From Agelaius tricolor (Eukaryota; Chordata; Aves; Passeriformes; Icteridae), in NCBI GenBank assembly GCA_023055355.1, contig JALJCS010000001.1, forward strand, positions 67,187,381 to 67,251,380: a stretch of DNA of 64,000 nt, read 5' to 3'. This document shows positions 12,905-24,800 of this stretch, one piece after another; the stretch's first letter is position 1, and each line of letters opens with the position of its first letter. The notes beneath the pieces were generated by a model, which was not told the DNA's origin, ran no database searches, and worked only from the letters and a program-made list of their open reading frames with translations. Made by a program: the position numbers and the translations under genes.

Positions 12905-13330
12905 CGCGGAGCCGCCGCCACCGCCGCAGGCGGACGGAGGAGAAGGAGGAGAAAGAGGCGGGAGGAGGAAGGAGCGCGGGCGGCGCTTCCTGCGGAGCCG
13001 AGCCGGGCAGAGCCGAGCGGGGCCCGCGGGACACCCTCGGCCCGCTCTGCTCCGCCCCGGCGGGGCCGCCCTCACCTGCGGCACAGCCCCTCGGCGAGCC
13101 CGGGGATGGAGGGGCGGGCACACGGAGGATGGCCGGAGGCGTGTCCAAGCGCTCGAATTCGAAAAACATGCTTCCCGCCGCAGCTTGGTGCGCTTGGGAG
13201 CTGGCGTGGGAACGGGGGGCTCCCGCTCGCCTGGCAGACCGCGAGTCCTCGGGGGGTGTTTGCTGGAACATGGTGAGCAGGGAGCAGCGGGGAACAGGAG
13301 ACAGCCTTGGTTAGTGACAGGACAGCCAGT
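12520..13330. promoter_or_regulatory. NT5DC1: CpG island with NT5DC1 promoter
   Basis: Dense CpG and very high GC content contrast sharply with the AT-rich flanks on both sides. The island spans NT5DC1 coding exon 1, its 5' leader and the start of intron 1, as expected for a housekeeping-type promoter. A GC box (GGGGCGGGC) lies at about 13110-13118, some 210 bp upstream of the NT5DC1 ATG, where an Sp1-type factor could bind. No TATA box is evident. The start site is probably somewhere within 12905-13200, which is inference. Long open frames on all strands here result from GC-rich, stop-poor sequence. Confidence 0.85.
12812..12904 (-). CDS. NT5DC1: NT5DC1 coding exon 1
   Basis: The ATG at 12904-12902 opens MQQHFSLAECDVVGFDLDHT, which aligns with the known mammalian start (M-x-QHFSLA-x-CDVVGFDLDHT). 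The first 31 codons end in phase 0 at a canonical donor, GTGAGT (12811-12806). There is a purine (G) at -3 but C at +4, so the Kozak context is moderate. The same open frame continues upstream to 13342 as GC-rich, low-complexity translation; homology favours the inner ATG. The exon sits inside a CpG island and carries the complete HAD motif I. Confidence 0.95.
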
Positions 13331-13401
13331 GCCACACCGCAAGGGCCCTAAGGGGGACGCTTAGCATATATAAAAGTAGAAAAACTCTACTTACTACTTC
13401 G

Positions 13402-14258
13402 TTATGAGCCCTCAGCACATTTGTGATGACACCAAGCTGCGTGGTGCAGTCGACTCGCTGGAGTGAAGGGATGTCATCCAGCGGGACCTTGGCAGGCTTG
13501 AGAGGTGGGACTGTGCGAACCTCGTGAAACTGAACCAAGTGCACGGTCCTGCACCTGGGTCAGGACAATCCCAAGCACAAGTGCAGGCTGGGCAGTGAAT
13601 GGACAGAGAGCAGCAGAGAAGGACCTGGGGGGTATTGGAGAAGAAGCTCACATAACCCAGTAATGTGCACTTCCAGCCCAGAAAGCCAACTGTGTCCTGG
13701 GATGCATCAAAAGAGATGGGGGGAGCAGGGTGAGGCAGGGGATTCTGCCCATCTACTCCTCTCCTGTTATGTCCAGCTCTGGAGCCCCCAGCATAAGAAA
13801 GATGTGCACCTGCTGGAGCAAGTCCTGAGGAGGGTCACAAAGATAATGAATGAAAGGACCAGAGCACCTCTCTTATGAGGACAGGCTGAGAGAGCTGGGG
13901 TTGTTCAGCCTGGAGAAGAAAAGGCTTCAGGAAGATGTTACAGCAGCATTCCAGTACCTAAAGAAACTTACATGAAAGCTGGAGAGGGATTTTCTACAGA
14001 GGCATTTAGTGATAGGACAAGGGCTTTAAACTGAAGGTAGGTTTGGGTTAGAGATAGGGAAGAAATTTTTTCCTATAAGGGTGGTGGGGCACTGGAACAG
14101 GTTGCCTAAAGAAGTTCTGGATGCCCCATCCCATGAATAGTTGAAGGTTAGGTTGGATGGGGCCCCAGGCAGCCTGATCTAGTGGAGCGTTCATGGCAGG
14201 AGGGTTGGAACCAGATGATCTTAAAGGTCACTTCCAGGGCAAGCTGTTCTATGTATCA
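13402..14258 (+). mobile_element. CR1 LINE fragment, 3' end, sense
   Basis: About 850 bp match the 3' part of a CR1 non-LTR retrotransposon. Landmarks in order are the remnant of the reverse-transcriptase end (GATGACACCAAGCTG near 13422), GAAGGACCTGGGGGG (13618), TTATGAGGACAGGCTGAGAG (13873), CACTGGAACAGGTTGCC (14090) and the terminal TTGGAACCAGATGATCTTAAAGG region (14204). It is 5'-truncated, with many indels and stops, so it is inactive. It begins about 70 bp beyond the NT5DC1 CpG island. Confidence 0.92.
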
Positions 14259-15387
14259 AAGTCCCTGCAGTGTATACTGTATACAGTAAACCACATTATG
14301 CTGTGCATTTGGCTGTGGAAAACCCAAAATTTCATAGATAATTCCATAGATACCTTTTAATTTATTGGAAGTTTTAGTAATCAAACAAAAAAAAATTAAG
14401 AACAGTACAATCTGTGTCCAGAATACATAAACAAATGAGATTTTGATAAGTAGCTGCTGAATAAATAATGCTGTCGTGCAATTAGAAAGAAAGTGCTGTC
14501 TGAAAGGAAGTACCACATTTGGAGAAAGGCAAACAACAAACAGATGAGAATTGCATCGAGGTAGTCTTATTCTCAGTGGTTGAACTTGAATATAGTGAAG
14601 GCTGGACCCAGGATGCTAAAACAACTGGGCTTGACAGCCTTGTTTGAAGGACCTCCTTATTCTTCAATGCTTTTCTCTCAGTAGGTCAATGACACAATCA
14701 AAACTTTGTTTTGATTCACAAAACATGAAAAAATCTTGTTGATTATAAATGCATATATTTTCTTTAAAAAGTCTTGTGTGGCTATAAATAGAATAGTATA
14801 AGAGATAATTGAATTGAGAGCAACTGTTAAAAAACATTTAATACAAGTCATCTTTTCCAGTGTTGCCTACCTTTGCACAGCTGTAAATTCTGTGCTTTGT
14901 AGATGTTTAAGTTGGAGTTCATAACCATAGTAGCATGTAGCAGAAATTTTGATTATATCAAATTATGATTTGATTTTTGCAGGATCACTCAATGATACTT
15001 TGGTATTACAGAGAAAAACACTTTTGAAAATACATTCAAGTAGTAAATAGATACAATTTTCTTATATATTAAGAGCTATAATTTACTTATATATTAGGAT
15101 TCAGTTTTCTGTGTTCAGGTAGACACAGATGAGAGAAATTTAATAGCATGACCTCTCACATGCATTTAAAAATTCCACTAACAAGTTCAGTATCAGATTA
15201 GGAAATGAACTGGACAGGAATATATATAGAAACTAGGAATAAAGTTCAAAAATGCTAGTAGTAGGGCAGGATGAGCATTTAAGGTGTCAGAGCAAGATAG
15301 AAATTGATTACACATAATTTTACCAAAGCCCATTGTACAGCAGCTTCTCAGAATCTCCCACTGACATTAATATACTTTCTAATGCTT

Positions 15388-15495
15388 CTATATATGTATA
15401 TATATGCATACCATATAATATACACCCACACCATACATAATATACCTATACACACCATAAATTACATAGAAATATTGATACATATATGTGCTTTA
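15388..15495. repeat. AT-rich low-complexity (TATA/CATA-like) region
   Basis: Alternating purine-pyrimidine, TA-rich sequence (TATATATGTATATATATGCA and following), degrading into CATA/CACACC motifs. Open frames crossing it are low-complexity translations. Confidence 0.8.
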
Positions 15496-16011
15496 GACAT
15501 ATGTTAAAGAAACATATATGCCTAAATACATTAAAAAAAATAACATGTGTGAAACCTAAGCATACAAAAAAGGCACATCCAGGACCACACACAACAGGGA
15601 CAATAACTATCCAGATGATGCAGCAGCTGGGAACTGAGAGCAAAAGACAATTTACCTTCCTAAAGCTTCTTACTTCAGAAAACACAGAGCAAATTCCTGT
15701 CCCACTGAAGTTGATGGCCACAATTTTGATTGACTTCAGAGAGTCCAAAAGGTCACCCACAATTAGTGTTTCATGCTATTCTCATATAAAGTTTGTCTGC
15801 CTTGCAGATTATATCAGTACAGCTATCTTATTTCAGTTACTTTTTTTTTTCCCTGAAAAGGATTCAGGTAGCTGCCAAAATCATGTTTAGGTTATGCCAT
15901 TTTCTTGCTATGCCAGTAAAGCATTTTATACAAAAAACTCATCAAAAAAGCAACTTAACACAATGAAGTATTGAAATATCTGAATAGAGACTGAAAATTA
16001 TGTTTTTATTG

Positions 16012-16075
16012 ATAGAATCATAGGATCTTCCAGGTTAAAAGATTATCTAGTCCAACCCTCTGGTCACGGTATTCA
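16012..16075 (-). mobile_element. CR1 LINE 3'-end remnant, antisense
   Basis: ATAGAATCATAGGATCTTCC followed by a degraded GGTTGGAAAAGATTATCTAGTCCAACC-like stretch is the reverse complement of the typical CR1 3' terminus. Only the last 60-odd bases are recognisable. Confidence 0.75.
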
Positions 16076-16821
16076 CTGTCAACTGAATGTAATCTTGAAC
16101 ATCCAGACTTCGTGAATGCTGGACAATTATATTGATAGCAATGATAAGCTATCATAGAATTTACAACACAATAGTACTAATCATGCTTATCTTAAACCAC
16201 TTTGTGTAGGGAACAATATTCACCCATGGAGGGATTCAGCAAGATAAATTTCAGATACATGAAACCGAAGATTAGATCAGAAGTTTGACGACAAGAAATA
16301 TAGAAAATATTAATGAAGAGAATTCATCTTCAGTTCTGGGGAAAGAAAAGATAGAGTGTTACTCTCTCATTTGTCTTCAGTATTTGCAGCACAAGCCTGG
16401 TAATAGTCTCAGCCATTTACTTTCATGTTGTCATCTTATTGTAAAAGTTCCATACCTTCTTGGTGACATCTTGCAGGCATATTCTCACAGCACCGGCTCC
16501 TTCTTCTCTACAGCCAACAAAATTGAATTTGCTTCTCACCTACCTAACCCACTCTTTTATAGCAGTCATCCTCATTGGACACAGCTGTGGCCTGTTAAGG
16601 GCAGGCCTGTCCCTAATCTTTGGTAATTAGTACAGCTGCAACTCATCAGGGGTGAGATTGCCTTCTGCACTATCTTTATTTTCTTACATTCTACCCTCCC
16701 AACACTTTCAGTACATATACACCACATTTTATTTCTTTTTCTTTTGTCTTAAAAGTGTTTTGTCTCTCAGTTTCTTCCTTTCAGATGAATTCTTTAAATA
16801 TACTGATATCCCATTCTAGGG

Positions 16822-16918
16822 CCTTTCTCAGAGAGGAGCTGCCTTTGAAAATCCTCTGCAAAAAATGTGTTTACCTTTCTCAGAGAGGAGCTGCCTTTGA
16901 AAATCCTCTGCAAAAAAT
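16822..16918. repeat. Tandem duplication, 52-bp period, 45 bp identical
   Basis: The 45-bp block starting CCTTTCTCAGAGAGGAGCTG occurs at 16822-16866 and again, without visible change, at 16874-16918, separated by 7 bp. The identity implies a recent event or strong homogenisation. Confidence 0.95.
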
Positions 16919-19900
16919 CCTCTGCTTTTTCAGCACTGTCCTTCAGGTTTGATAGCACCATGAGACACTCAGAGATGTCCACATAACTGAAGTTGAACTG
17001 TTGGGCTATCAGGTCCTAACTGAATTTCTTTTAGGGTGCCCCATGGTTAATTTATGCATCACAATAATTTCTTTTATGTTGTAAATATGTGGTAATTGGC
17101 AAATCGGGAAAAATCACAAGTCCTGTCCTAGTAGGGGAAATGACTAACTGGTTACTCTGTGCAGAGGTAGAATTGCTTGTGGTGTGGCACACCTGAAGAC
17201 CAGCATCCCTCAGGCTGGGGCTGCAAGGCTGCCTGGAGGGACATTCCCTCTCCAGCCCTCAACCCCTGATACACAGATCCCCATGGAGCCTGCAGGAGAG
17301 GGCAGTGGCTTCTGCACACCTTCAGCACCCTAATGTTTAGCAACCTGCAGGAAACATGTGAAGCGAGGGATTTGATTTGTCAAAGCCTTTTGGAAATACA
17401 AAAAAGGAGCATTTTGGTTTCCATCTGCTGCATCATGCCTGCTTTCCATGCAGAACAGGCTTCTAACGCCATGAACCTTTAAAGCACAAGAGCTTACTAA
17501 TGTAGCCTGGAGAGCAAAGGGGACACAACCGAGTGTGGTAATGTACATAAAAGCGTGAGAACTGTGTCAAAATCCTAGCTGTCACACAGAAGTTGTAGGC
17601 CTCTGAGCAGGACAAGCAGTGCAGCTCCTCGCTTTCTTTGTCCTTAAGGGGGCAGCAGTACAATACATTGGAGCATCCCTCGGAGTTAGCTGGGAATCGT
17701 CTGCGCCTTAGGCTGTTTCACTTCCCTTAAACTTCGTGTGCATTGTCCTAGGACACTGTGTAAGTTGACTTTGTCCCAGCAAAGCAGTTGCAGCCGTTTG
17801 TCTATTTTGGCAAGGGTTATAAGGGTTTTTTCTGTTTAAAAAAAAGGTAGGGGCTCTGATATTGTTACGGAAGAGTATGTAATAGTGATATGTGAAAATA
17901 AGAATTTGAACAAATACAGATTGTTTTCATTTTAGACAAGGAACACCTTCTGACTTTATGAAGTAAGATCAGAACATTCTAGATTTTTCCCTGCTGATTT
18001 TAAAAAAACATATGCAAATACTTTTGGAGTAACATTAGTCAAACCAAAAAGTGTTGGGTTTGGGGTTTTTTTAAAATATATTTTATTTTAGCACCCTGAT
18101 AAGATATGTACTCAGGTTTGTACTTGATTTAGCTTTTAACCCATGCATCTCTTCAGTGCACAGGTATAAGAATGCCTCACAGCCCAGCATCCCCACCCTG
18201 AAACATCCTATGTTTCCTTCAATGGGATTCTTCATGCATTTAAATAGGATTGTTGGATTTGGTTCCGTGATTTTAAGTTTAGGACACTAAGAAGGAAACA
18301 TTTGTTTAGGAACCATCACAGGAATAAAATCAGGATATACAGAAGTAGGGTATGACAGAGCGATACTTTGAGAGAAATAGGACTATCAACACTAATTTAT
18401 TTTAGGGATAACCTTTGTCTCTGCAAGACAGTGAAATCTGTCAAGAATATATTTTCTTTGAAAAACGGTCTCTAGCACTTACTATTTCCTTAGCAGACTT
18501 TTAAAAGTTGAACAAAATGCTAAATAATTTTCAAGGCATCCCTCTGTGGCACACAGGGTGCCTTGTTACTAGGTAGAGAAGCTTGGCGAATTTACTTAAG
18601 TATTGATCAGGATTTAATGTTCAATTAAATTCCAGTGACTTCACAAGTTTTTCTGTTTATTGGGATGTTTAGCAGCCTTTTTATATGGCACAAAATATGG
18701 ACATATCAATTTTCTAGTGGAATTACACACAAACAATTTATAGTGTCCTGCTGGGATTAGGACATCTGGCACCTCAGTACTATATTCCCTACATTCTATC
18801 TGACCAGCATAGAATTGAAAATCAGGATGCTAAAGAGACAAGATTCCCAAAACTAAACCCAGTAGCTCATCAAAAGGTTAAACAGACAGTAATCCACTTG
18901 GTGCTCAGAGTCTCTCAAAAGCCTTTTTACTGTCCTTATCATCTCTCTCAGATCTTGTAATCTACCTCAGGCTGTTCCCACACAACATGAAAGAAGGAAA
19001 TGAAAATCAATTTTTTTGTCAGAATGATTAATAACCAAGACTGATTGCTGGACCTTTAGTGAGTATATATTTTAAAACTCTGCATAGTTATTTAAAGGTA
19101 CTTTGAAAGATTTTTCTTTTTGACCTGGATGAATGTTACATTTAGTCAAAAGAAATTGCACTAGAAATATGGACTTTTAGGGAAGATATGCTTCCAAAAC
19201 ACACCCTTTTGTATTTAATGGGGAGAGAACAGTGCAGTTTCTATGATCTATGGGACACTGTCTTATTTTTCCTGTGTTTGGGATTTTTTCTTGTTCTTTT
19301 GGGCCTACTTGTATGTTTACAATGTGAAGTGTAAAATCCAGAAGATTACTCATTTTCAGTCCTCATTTTCCATTCATTCGTGGTGTATTCGTGGACAGAT
19401 AATATAAATTGCTTATGGCTTCAATTTCTTCATGAGCAAACCAGGAATAAGTCGAATTCAGACATTCTGAAGATTTCTGAGTTGTCCAAGAAGGTTACAA
19501 GCTTGCATTTCAAGCCTGACATTTGCTGGTTATTGCATAAAAAAAATCTAATGTATTCCAATCTGCAGTCTGCACAAAAGAACAGGGCTATTGAACAGTC
19601 AGTGGGAAATGCCACAACTATAAAACTGCAGACTTGCAGATAACAGAACTAGGAAAGGCCTAACAAGAGCCATGTTCTGCCCTGGGACAGGATCAATCTG
19701 ACTACAAACACCCTTAGAAGTCAACTGTCTACTTCTTTAAAAGTACCCCTTTGAAAGAGCCACTGAGGCAATTTCTTCCAGTGTTTACTAGTCCTTACAT
19801 GCAGAACACAGAGTTTTCTCCCTCCCTTCATTTCAAAGCAAAGTCTCTGTTGCTCTAATGAATCTTTTTTTCTTGTTGTGTCCTATTCCTAGCAGATGTG

Positions 19901-20869
19901 AGAATGACATGCACCAGACTTCCATCTATTTGAAGGCTGCTACTATGTTTTCCCACAGACTCTTTTTGTTTAATTGTTTAAGTTCCTTTCTTAAAGGCTG
20001 AAGGGTTTTGAGCCGGTTTGTCTTTGACTCTCAATCTGGATGATGTTCATTCATCACTCCATTATCTAATTGGTCATTATCAAATTTTCTGGAATACAGG
20101 ATGAAAAACTGGTCATGTTGCTCTAGTTTTGGTCTTACTACGACTGAGTACAGAAAAATTTAATACACTGTAACATAACACAGAAATCTGTGCTTTCAAA
20201 CTAACATATGAGTTACTTAATTAATTACAATCCTTACCATGTTAGGATTTTCAAGACCAGATTTTATCCTATCACTATGATGAGTAGAGGTCAAATTTTT
20301 CCTTCTTTAACTATAAATCCTCTTTCTTAAGGAGCATTTGATCTTCTATTCAATACATATTTTCTTCTGTATGTGTTCATTGCTAATTATAATGAGAGTG
20401 ATATTTCTTGGGGCTGCAATAACAAAAAGCTAATATTAATGCTTATAAATCTAAAATACAAGAGCTTATTTTGAATATAAATGGGATTTCATGTTTACTG
20501 TTCTGCTTCTAGAAGATGTCTAGTAGTGGTCTGATGGAAGGATAAAAATAAGTATGCTGCATTTTCATAAGAAGGAGGTGATGTAGAGGAATATATACTA
20601 AACATCAAGAAAAGTCCATCATGCTGATATAACTGTTTAAATATCTGTACTCTGTATCTATGTGTGTCTGTGAAGCAGGTCAGAGCAACCTCTTCTGTTT
20701 TTGGGAAAACTGTATGTCTGCATTTAGCTACCTTCATGTTCTTGTCAGGGGGATAGGCAATTCTGATAAGGTTTAAAGCTGTGGAAGCAAAGACAAAGGA
20801 ATATTAATTTGGGAAAAAATTTTCAGAGAAAGAAAGTGACAGAATTCTTCATCAGAAGTCCTTACTGAA

Positions 20870-21060
20870 AGTGAGTATCACCAAGGCTGGTGGCTTCCTA
20901 TCCCCTCTCCCTGTGTTTATAAAGATCATATCTTGGATGTTGGGTAATGTTCTTTGTACAGCATCTCATTGTACAGCTGTGAAAGATGAGCAGAAAGAAA
21001 AGAGGAGGCAGGAAACTATACAGAAATTTTCTACATCTCTAGAGAGAGAAGAATACTGAA
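20870..21060 (+). repeat. Diverged local duplication, copy A
   Basis: This segment and 21228-21405 share a clear but diverged alignment. Landmarks are TATAAAGA, GGGTAATGTTCTTTGTACAG versus GGGTAATGTTCTTTATACAA, CATCTCATTGT versus CATCTCACTGT, GCAGAAAGAAA, and an AGAGAGAG-rich end. It could be an old tandem duplication or two copies of an unrecognised repeat. Confidence 0.8.
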
Positions 21061-21227
21061 ACAAAAGAAAAGGAAGAACAGTAAGAAAATACATATTTGC
21101 AAGACAAGTTGCATCAGTTTGTGCAACACATACCTACCTGTCTGCTACTTCCTAACATAGTTTTGAAGCATATCCCAGCTTTCAAGCTTTCTTTCTGCCT
21201 ATCCTTTACTTTTCATAGGGAAAATAT

Positions 21228-21405
21228 GTAAGTGCACATCCTGAGGTTGCTGTGGGGCACCTTTCCTCTGGCTTATAAAGAGTGTCTTACCTTTTGGGTA
21301 ATGTTCTTTATACAACATCTCACTGTGAAAGGCAGATACAGCAGAAAGAAAGAAACAGGAAGCAGAAAACTATTTAGAAAACATACAAAGAGAGAGGAGC
21401 ACTTA
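21228..21405 (+). repeat. Diverged local duplication, copy B
   Basis: The second member of the pair described at 20870-21060, in the same orientation and offset by roughly 350 bp. Differences are spread along the length and include small indels, so the copies are old relative to the 16.8-kb duplication. Confidence 0.8.
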
Positions 21406-21587
21406 GTCAGGAAGGTGGGTGGACCATGCACAGGATTCATATAGTCATAGGAAGTGATTACAGAACCAGTCCTTTTCCTATAGAGAGATTTTAGATATAT
21501 ATAAAATCCTAATGTATGCACAGTTCATGGAAATGAGTTTTGTTTAAATATGATCTAGCAGGAAGAATAAAAGTAAGATGGATGAGA

Positions 21588-21898
21588 GAGGGAGATGCTG
21601 ATCTTTTGTCCCTGAGATCCAGTAACAGAGTGTGTAGAAATGGTTCAAAGTTGAACCAGGAGAGGTTCCAACTGGATGTTAGGAAGCATTTCTTTGCTGA
21701 GAGGGTGGTCAAACTGGAACGGTCTTCCTAGAGAGGTAGCTGGCACCCCAAGCCTGTCAGCCTTTAAGAAGTGTTTGGGCATTGTCCTTTAAAACAGGCT
21801 TTAACTTTTGGCCAGTCCTGAAGTGGTCAGGCAGATGATCATTATAAGTCACCTCCAAGTGAACTGTTCTGTTCTGCTCTGTTCTATTCTATTCTAGA
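21588..21898 (+). mobile_element. CR1 LINE 3' end, sense, with TTCTA tail repeats
   Basis: About 310 bp match a CR1 3' untranslated region: GTCCCTGAGATCCAGTAACA, GGATGTTAGGAAGCATTTCTT, GAGAGGGTGGTCAAACTGGA, CCCCAAGCCTGTCAGC, CCTGAAGTGGTCAGGCAG and AGATGATCATTATAAGTCAC. It ends in the short terminal repeat typical of CR1 (TCTGTTCTATTCTATTCTA) instead of a poly-A tail. Confidence 0.93.
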
Positions 21899-24800
21899 AT
21901 TAACAGCTAGTTTTTCTGGTGGTTTTGCATGCCATATTTCAGTAATCTTAAGTCATTAATAAGATGTGTTCCTTTATGTGGTATATCAATATATTCTAAT
22001 AGTAAATTTCAGCTCTCTGTGAGGTGCTGCCTTTTTGAGGTACAGTGAAGGTCAGGAGAGAGTGCTGGTTTTATTTTTGGAAAAAAACCCCAAGCACTTT
22101 CACTTGCAGGTGAAACAATGACTGCAGTACTTTGATACACTGCTCCTTTACATCAATCTCTCTTTGGACTTCTCTGCTTCTTTTGATGCAATTCCAGCTT
22201 CAGATATAAATGGTAAATCATGTTCTCAAGTCATCTATGTTGTAGCATACAGACTTTGATAGAGTTATGTGAGAAACGATTTTGACCCATCATAAAATCT
22301 TCATAAATAAATACACATTCTAAATTTAAAAACTATTCATAGCAGGGTCATCTTTGGAATACATTTTCTTAAAAGAATGGCAAAGTCATGCTTGCTGATA
22401 ATTCTTTGTCATCCACTTGCCATATTTTTTCCCACACAGAGATAAATTTGATTAGAAGTGTTTTTCATGCCTTAGAGAGCTACAGCTCTTTGGTTTTATT
22501 CAGAGAGGCTGCTTCATAGAAAGCAAATTAAGTTACAACTTTTAACACTGTGGGCTGTATATCATTTAGAATAATGTACAATGAAATGAAAAATAATGTT
22601 TGAGGTCTGGTCCCATTGCAGATAATGGCAAAACTCACATTAAATTTGAGCAAAGTGGGATCTGTTTGTTTGAACAAATAGAGGAAGTCTCTATTCTGTC
22701 AATCCTTGACAGAACCTTATTCCTCTCTGTTAATTTGTTGTCAGATGTAGCATGTTTCAGGCCCAAATTCAGCTAATAAATAAGCAACCCTCATCACCAA
22801 AGCACTTGAAAGTATACTTTTAATGTTTTTCTAGGGTAGAGATGGATTACTGGATCAGCCTTTTGGAAATAAATAGCCAGAGTTTTCTCATTACAAATGC
22901 AGAAAGATTTCAAGTTGGAAAATGCAGAATCAAATGTAACTCTATGTCTTCATGGATTTATGGTTTAGGATAATAGACAAAACCAGGAAAGTGATTAATC
23001 AATAAGAGTAAACAATTTTGTCAAGAGTAAAATTACACACATAATTTATTTTCACTGAAAAAAGGCAACTTGCAAATTAGAGAAACAAAATGGAAATGCT
23101 GATTAAAAGGAATATAAAAAAGCTACAAAGTGGTAGTAATATGTTCCATTTTAATGCGCAAATGGAAAGAAATATAGCTGAAAAGACAGCTGTAATAAAA
23201 AAAAAATCACTGTGCTTTATTTCAGTTTGTTACCTTAAAAAAACTACACAACTTTAAAATGGTTAGTCATTTATATTATTCCCCAAGAACAGATTTAAAG
23301 CAATATGCTTTTGGTTTTCTGCTAACTTCTTTAAAGATCACATTATTTGAATATTTTACTTTGCTGAAGGGTTTGACTTGCTTTCTTGTAATGCATTATG
23401 AAATTTTTCTAAGTAAGGTAATAATGTTGAATATTTAAATAGCATACATTAAATGCAGCAGTATAACTTCTGTCTAGAAAAAGATTATACTGTGTGGAAA
23501 GTGATGCTACAGGCATCATAGATTATTTAATTACAATTCTTGTATTTTATACCTTAATTTCTAATTTCCTTACATGGAGTCTTTATTTCCTTTTACAAAA
23601 TTCAATGCAATTATGAAAGAAAATGTTTGTTTCTGTTGTGATCTCATTAAGAAAAACCACTGTCTTTTTCAATTTCCGATTTCAACTGACTCATATTTCA
23701 TAAAAAAATTGTTGATGGATATTGCCTTGGAATATTTTTTTTTTCCCTAGCAGAGCTGATCAGACTACAATTCTCTGCATGACGTAGGGGAATGGTTTCA
23801 AACACCATGTATCATCAGTACTGAAGACTGAGTCTCAGTGATGTCACTCTTTGTCTCTAAAATATGAACCAGCATATTTATGTGTTGAAGGAGGGTCCAT
23901 TTTTTCTGAAACTCCTAAGTTTTTATGTATTCATGCCAATAGTTCCACACAGAGCATATACAAACCAATGAATGTAGAAACTATCTGTAATGCAAACTCA
24001 TACAACATAATTTTTGAAGGCATGTAACTCAAATAGAACTTCTATCAAAACAAATCTTTTAAAATGTTGTGGATTCAAATCTTATCTGAACTTATTTTAT
24101 ACAATTTAGTCTGATACCTTAATTCATGCAGAGCAGGACCTGATTCTAATATCACTTCAATTAATGTCAGTGTTGCAGATTAGTTTTGTACTAAGTTTAC
24201 TAAAGGATGTAATGTTAGCACATTATTCTTCTGTCCCTTCAGTCAACTAAGAAAAATATGTTTCACCACTGCGTTTAAACAGGATTGTTTTGTGGAATAA
24301 GGCCTAAGGGATATTGACTCTAAGTTAATTAGAATTTGATTTAATGGATTTAGAGGACTTCAAATTAATTGTTTAAGCAGATGCAAAGCTCCTTGCAAGA
24401 GTCTTACTTATACTGGACTTTATAGGCAATATATAGAAAACATAAAAAGTAACTTCAAATATCTGTTATCCTCAAACCTATAACATCAGTGTACACTCTT
24501 TTCTTTATGGAACAAGGAAATACACACTAAAAGAAATGGGGAATTACCTAGCATGAAGGGGGAAAGTAGTGCTTGATTGAATAGACTTGCTCTGTTTTCT
24601 AAAGTCTAAGTTTATCTAGTCCTGTCAGACACAGCTTTTAAATGATCAATCTTTGTTTCAAGGTGTTGCATATTTTAAGAAATGACTTACAATATTAGTG
24701 TTTGGTGTTTTTTTTTTAATATAGGGACCAGAATACTAAATTTCAGTATTCATACTGTAAATGTGCCATTCTGGTTATAATAAATTCAACTTTTTTGCTA

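Noticed and set aside
12577..13364. Long overlapping open frames (up to about 245 codons) on both strands
   Set aside because: They lie in the CpG island, where stop codons are rare. The translations are Arg/Pro/Gly/Ala-rich low complexity, and the only homologous coding is the 31-codon NT5DC1 exon 1.
15304..15890. Open frames of 67, 104 and 134 codons on both strands
   Set aside because: They overlap the AT-rich simple region, overlap each other on opposite strands, and resemble no family I know.
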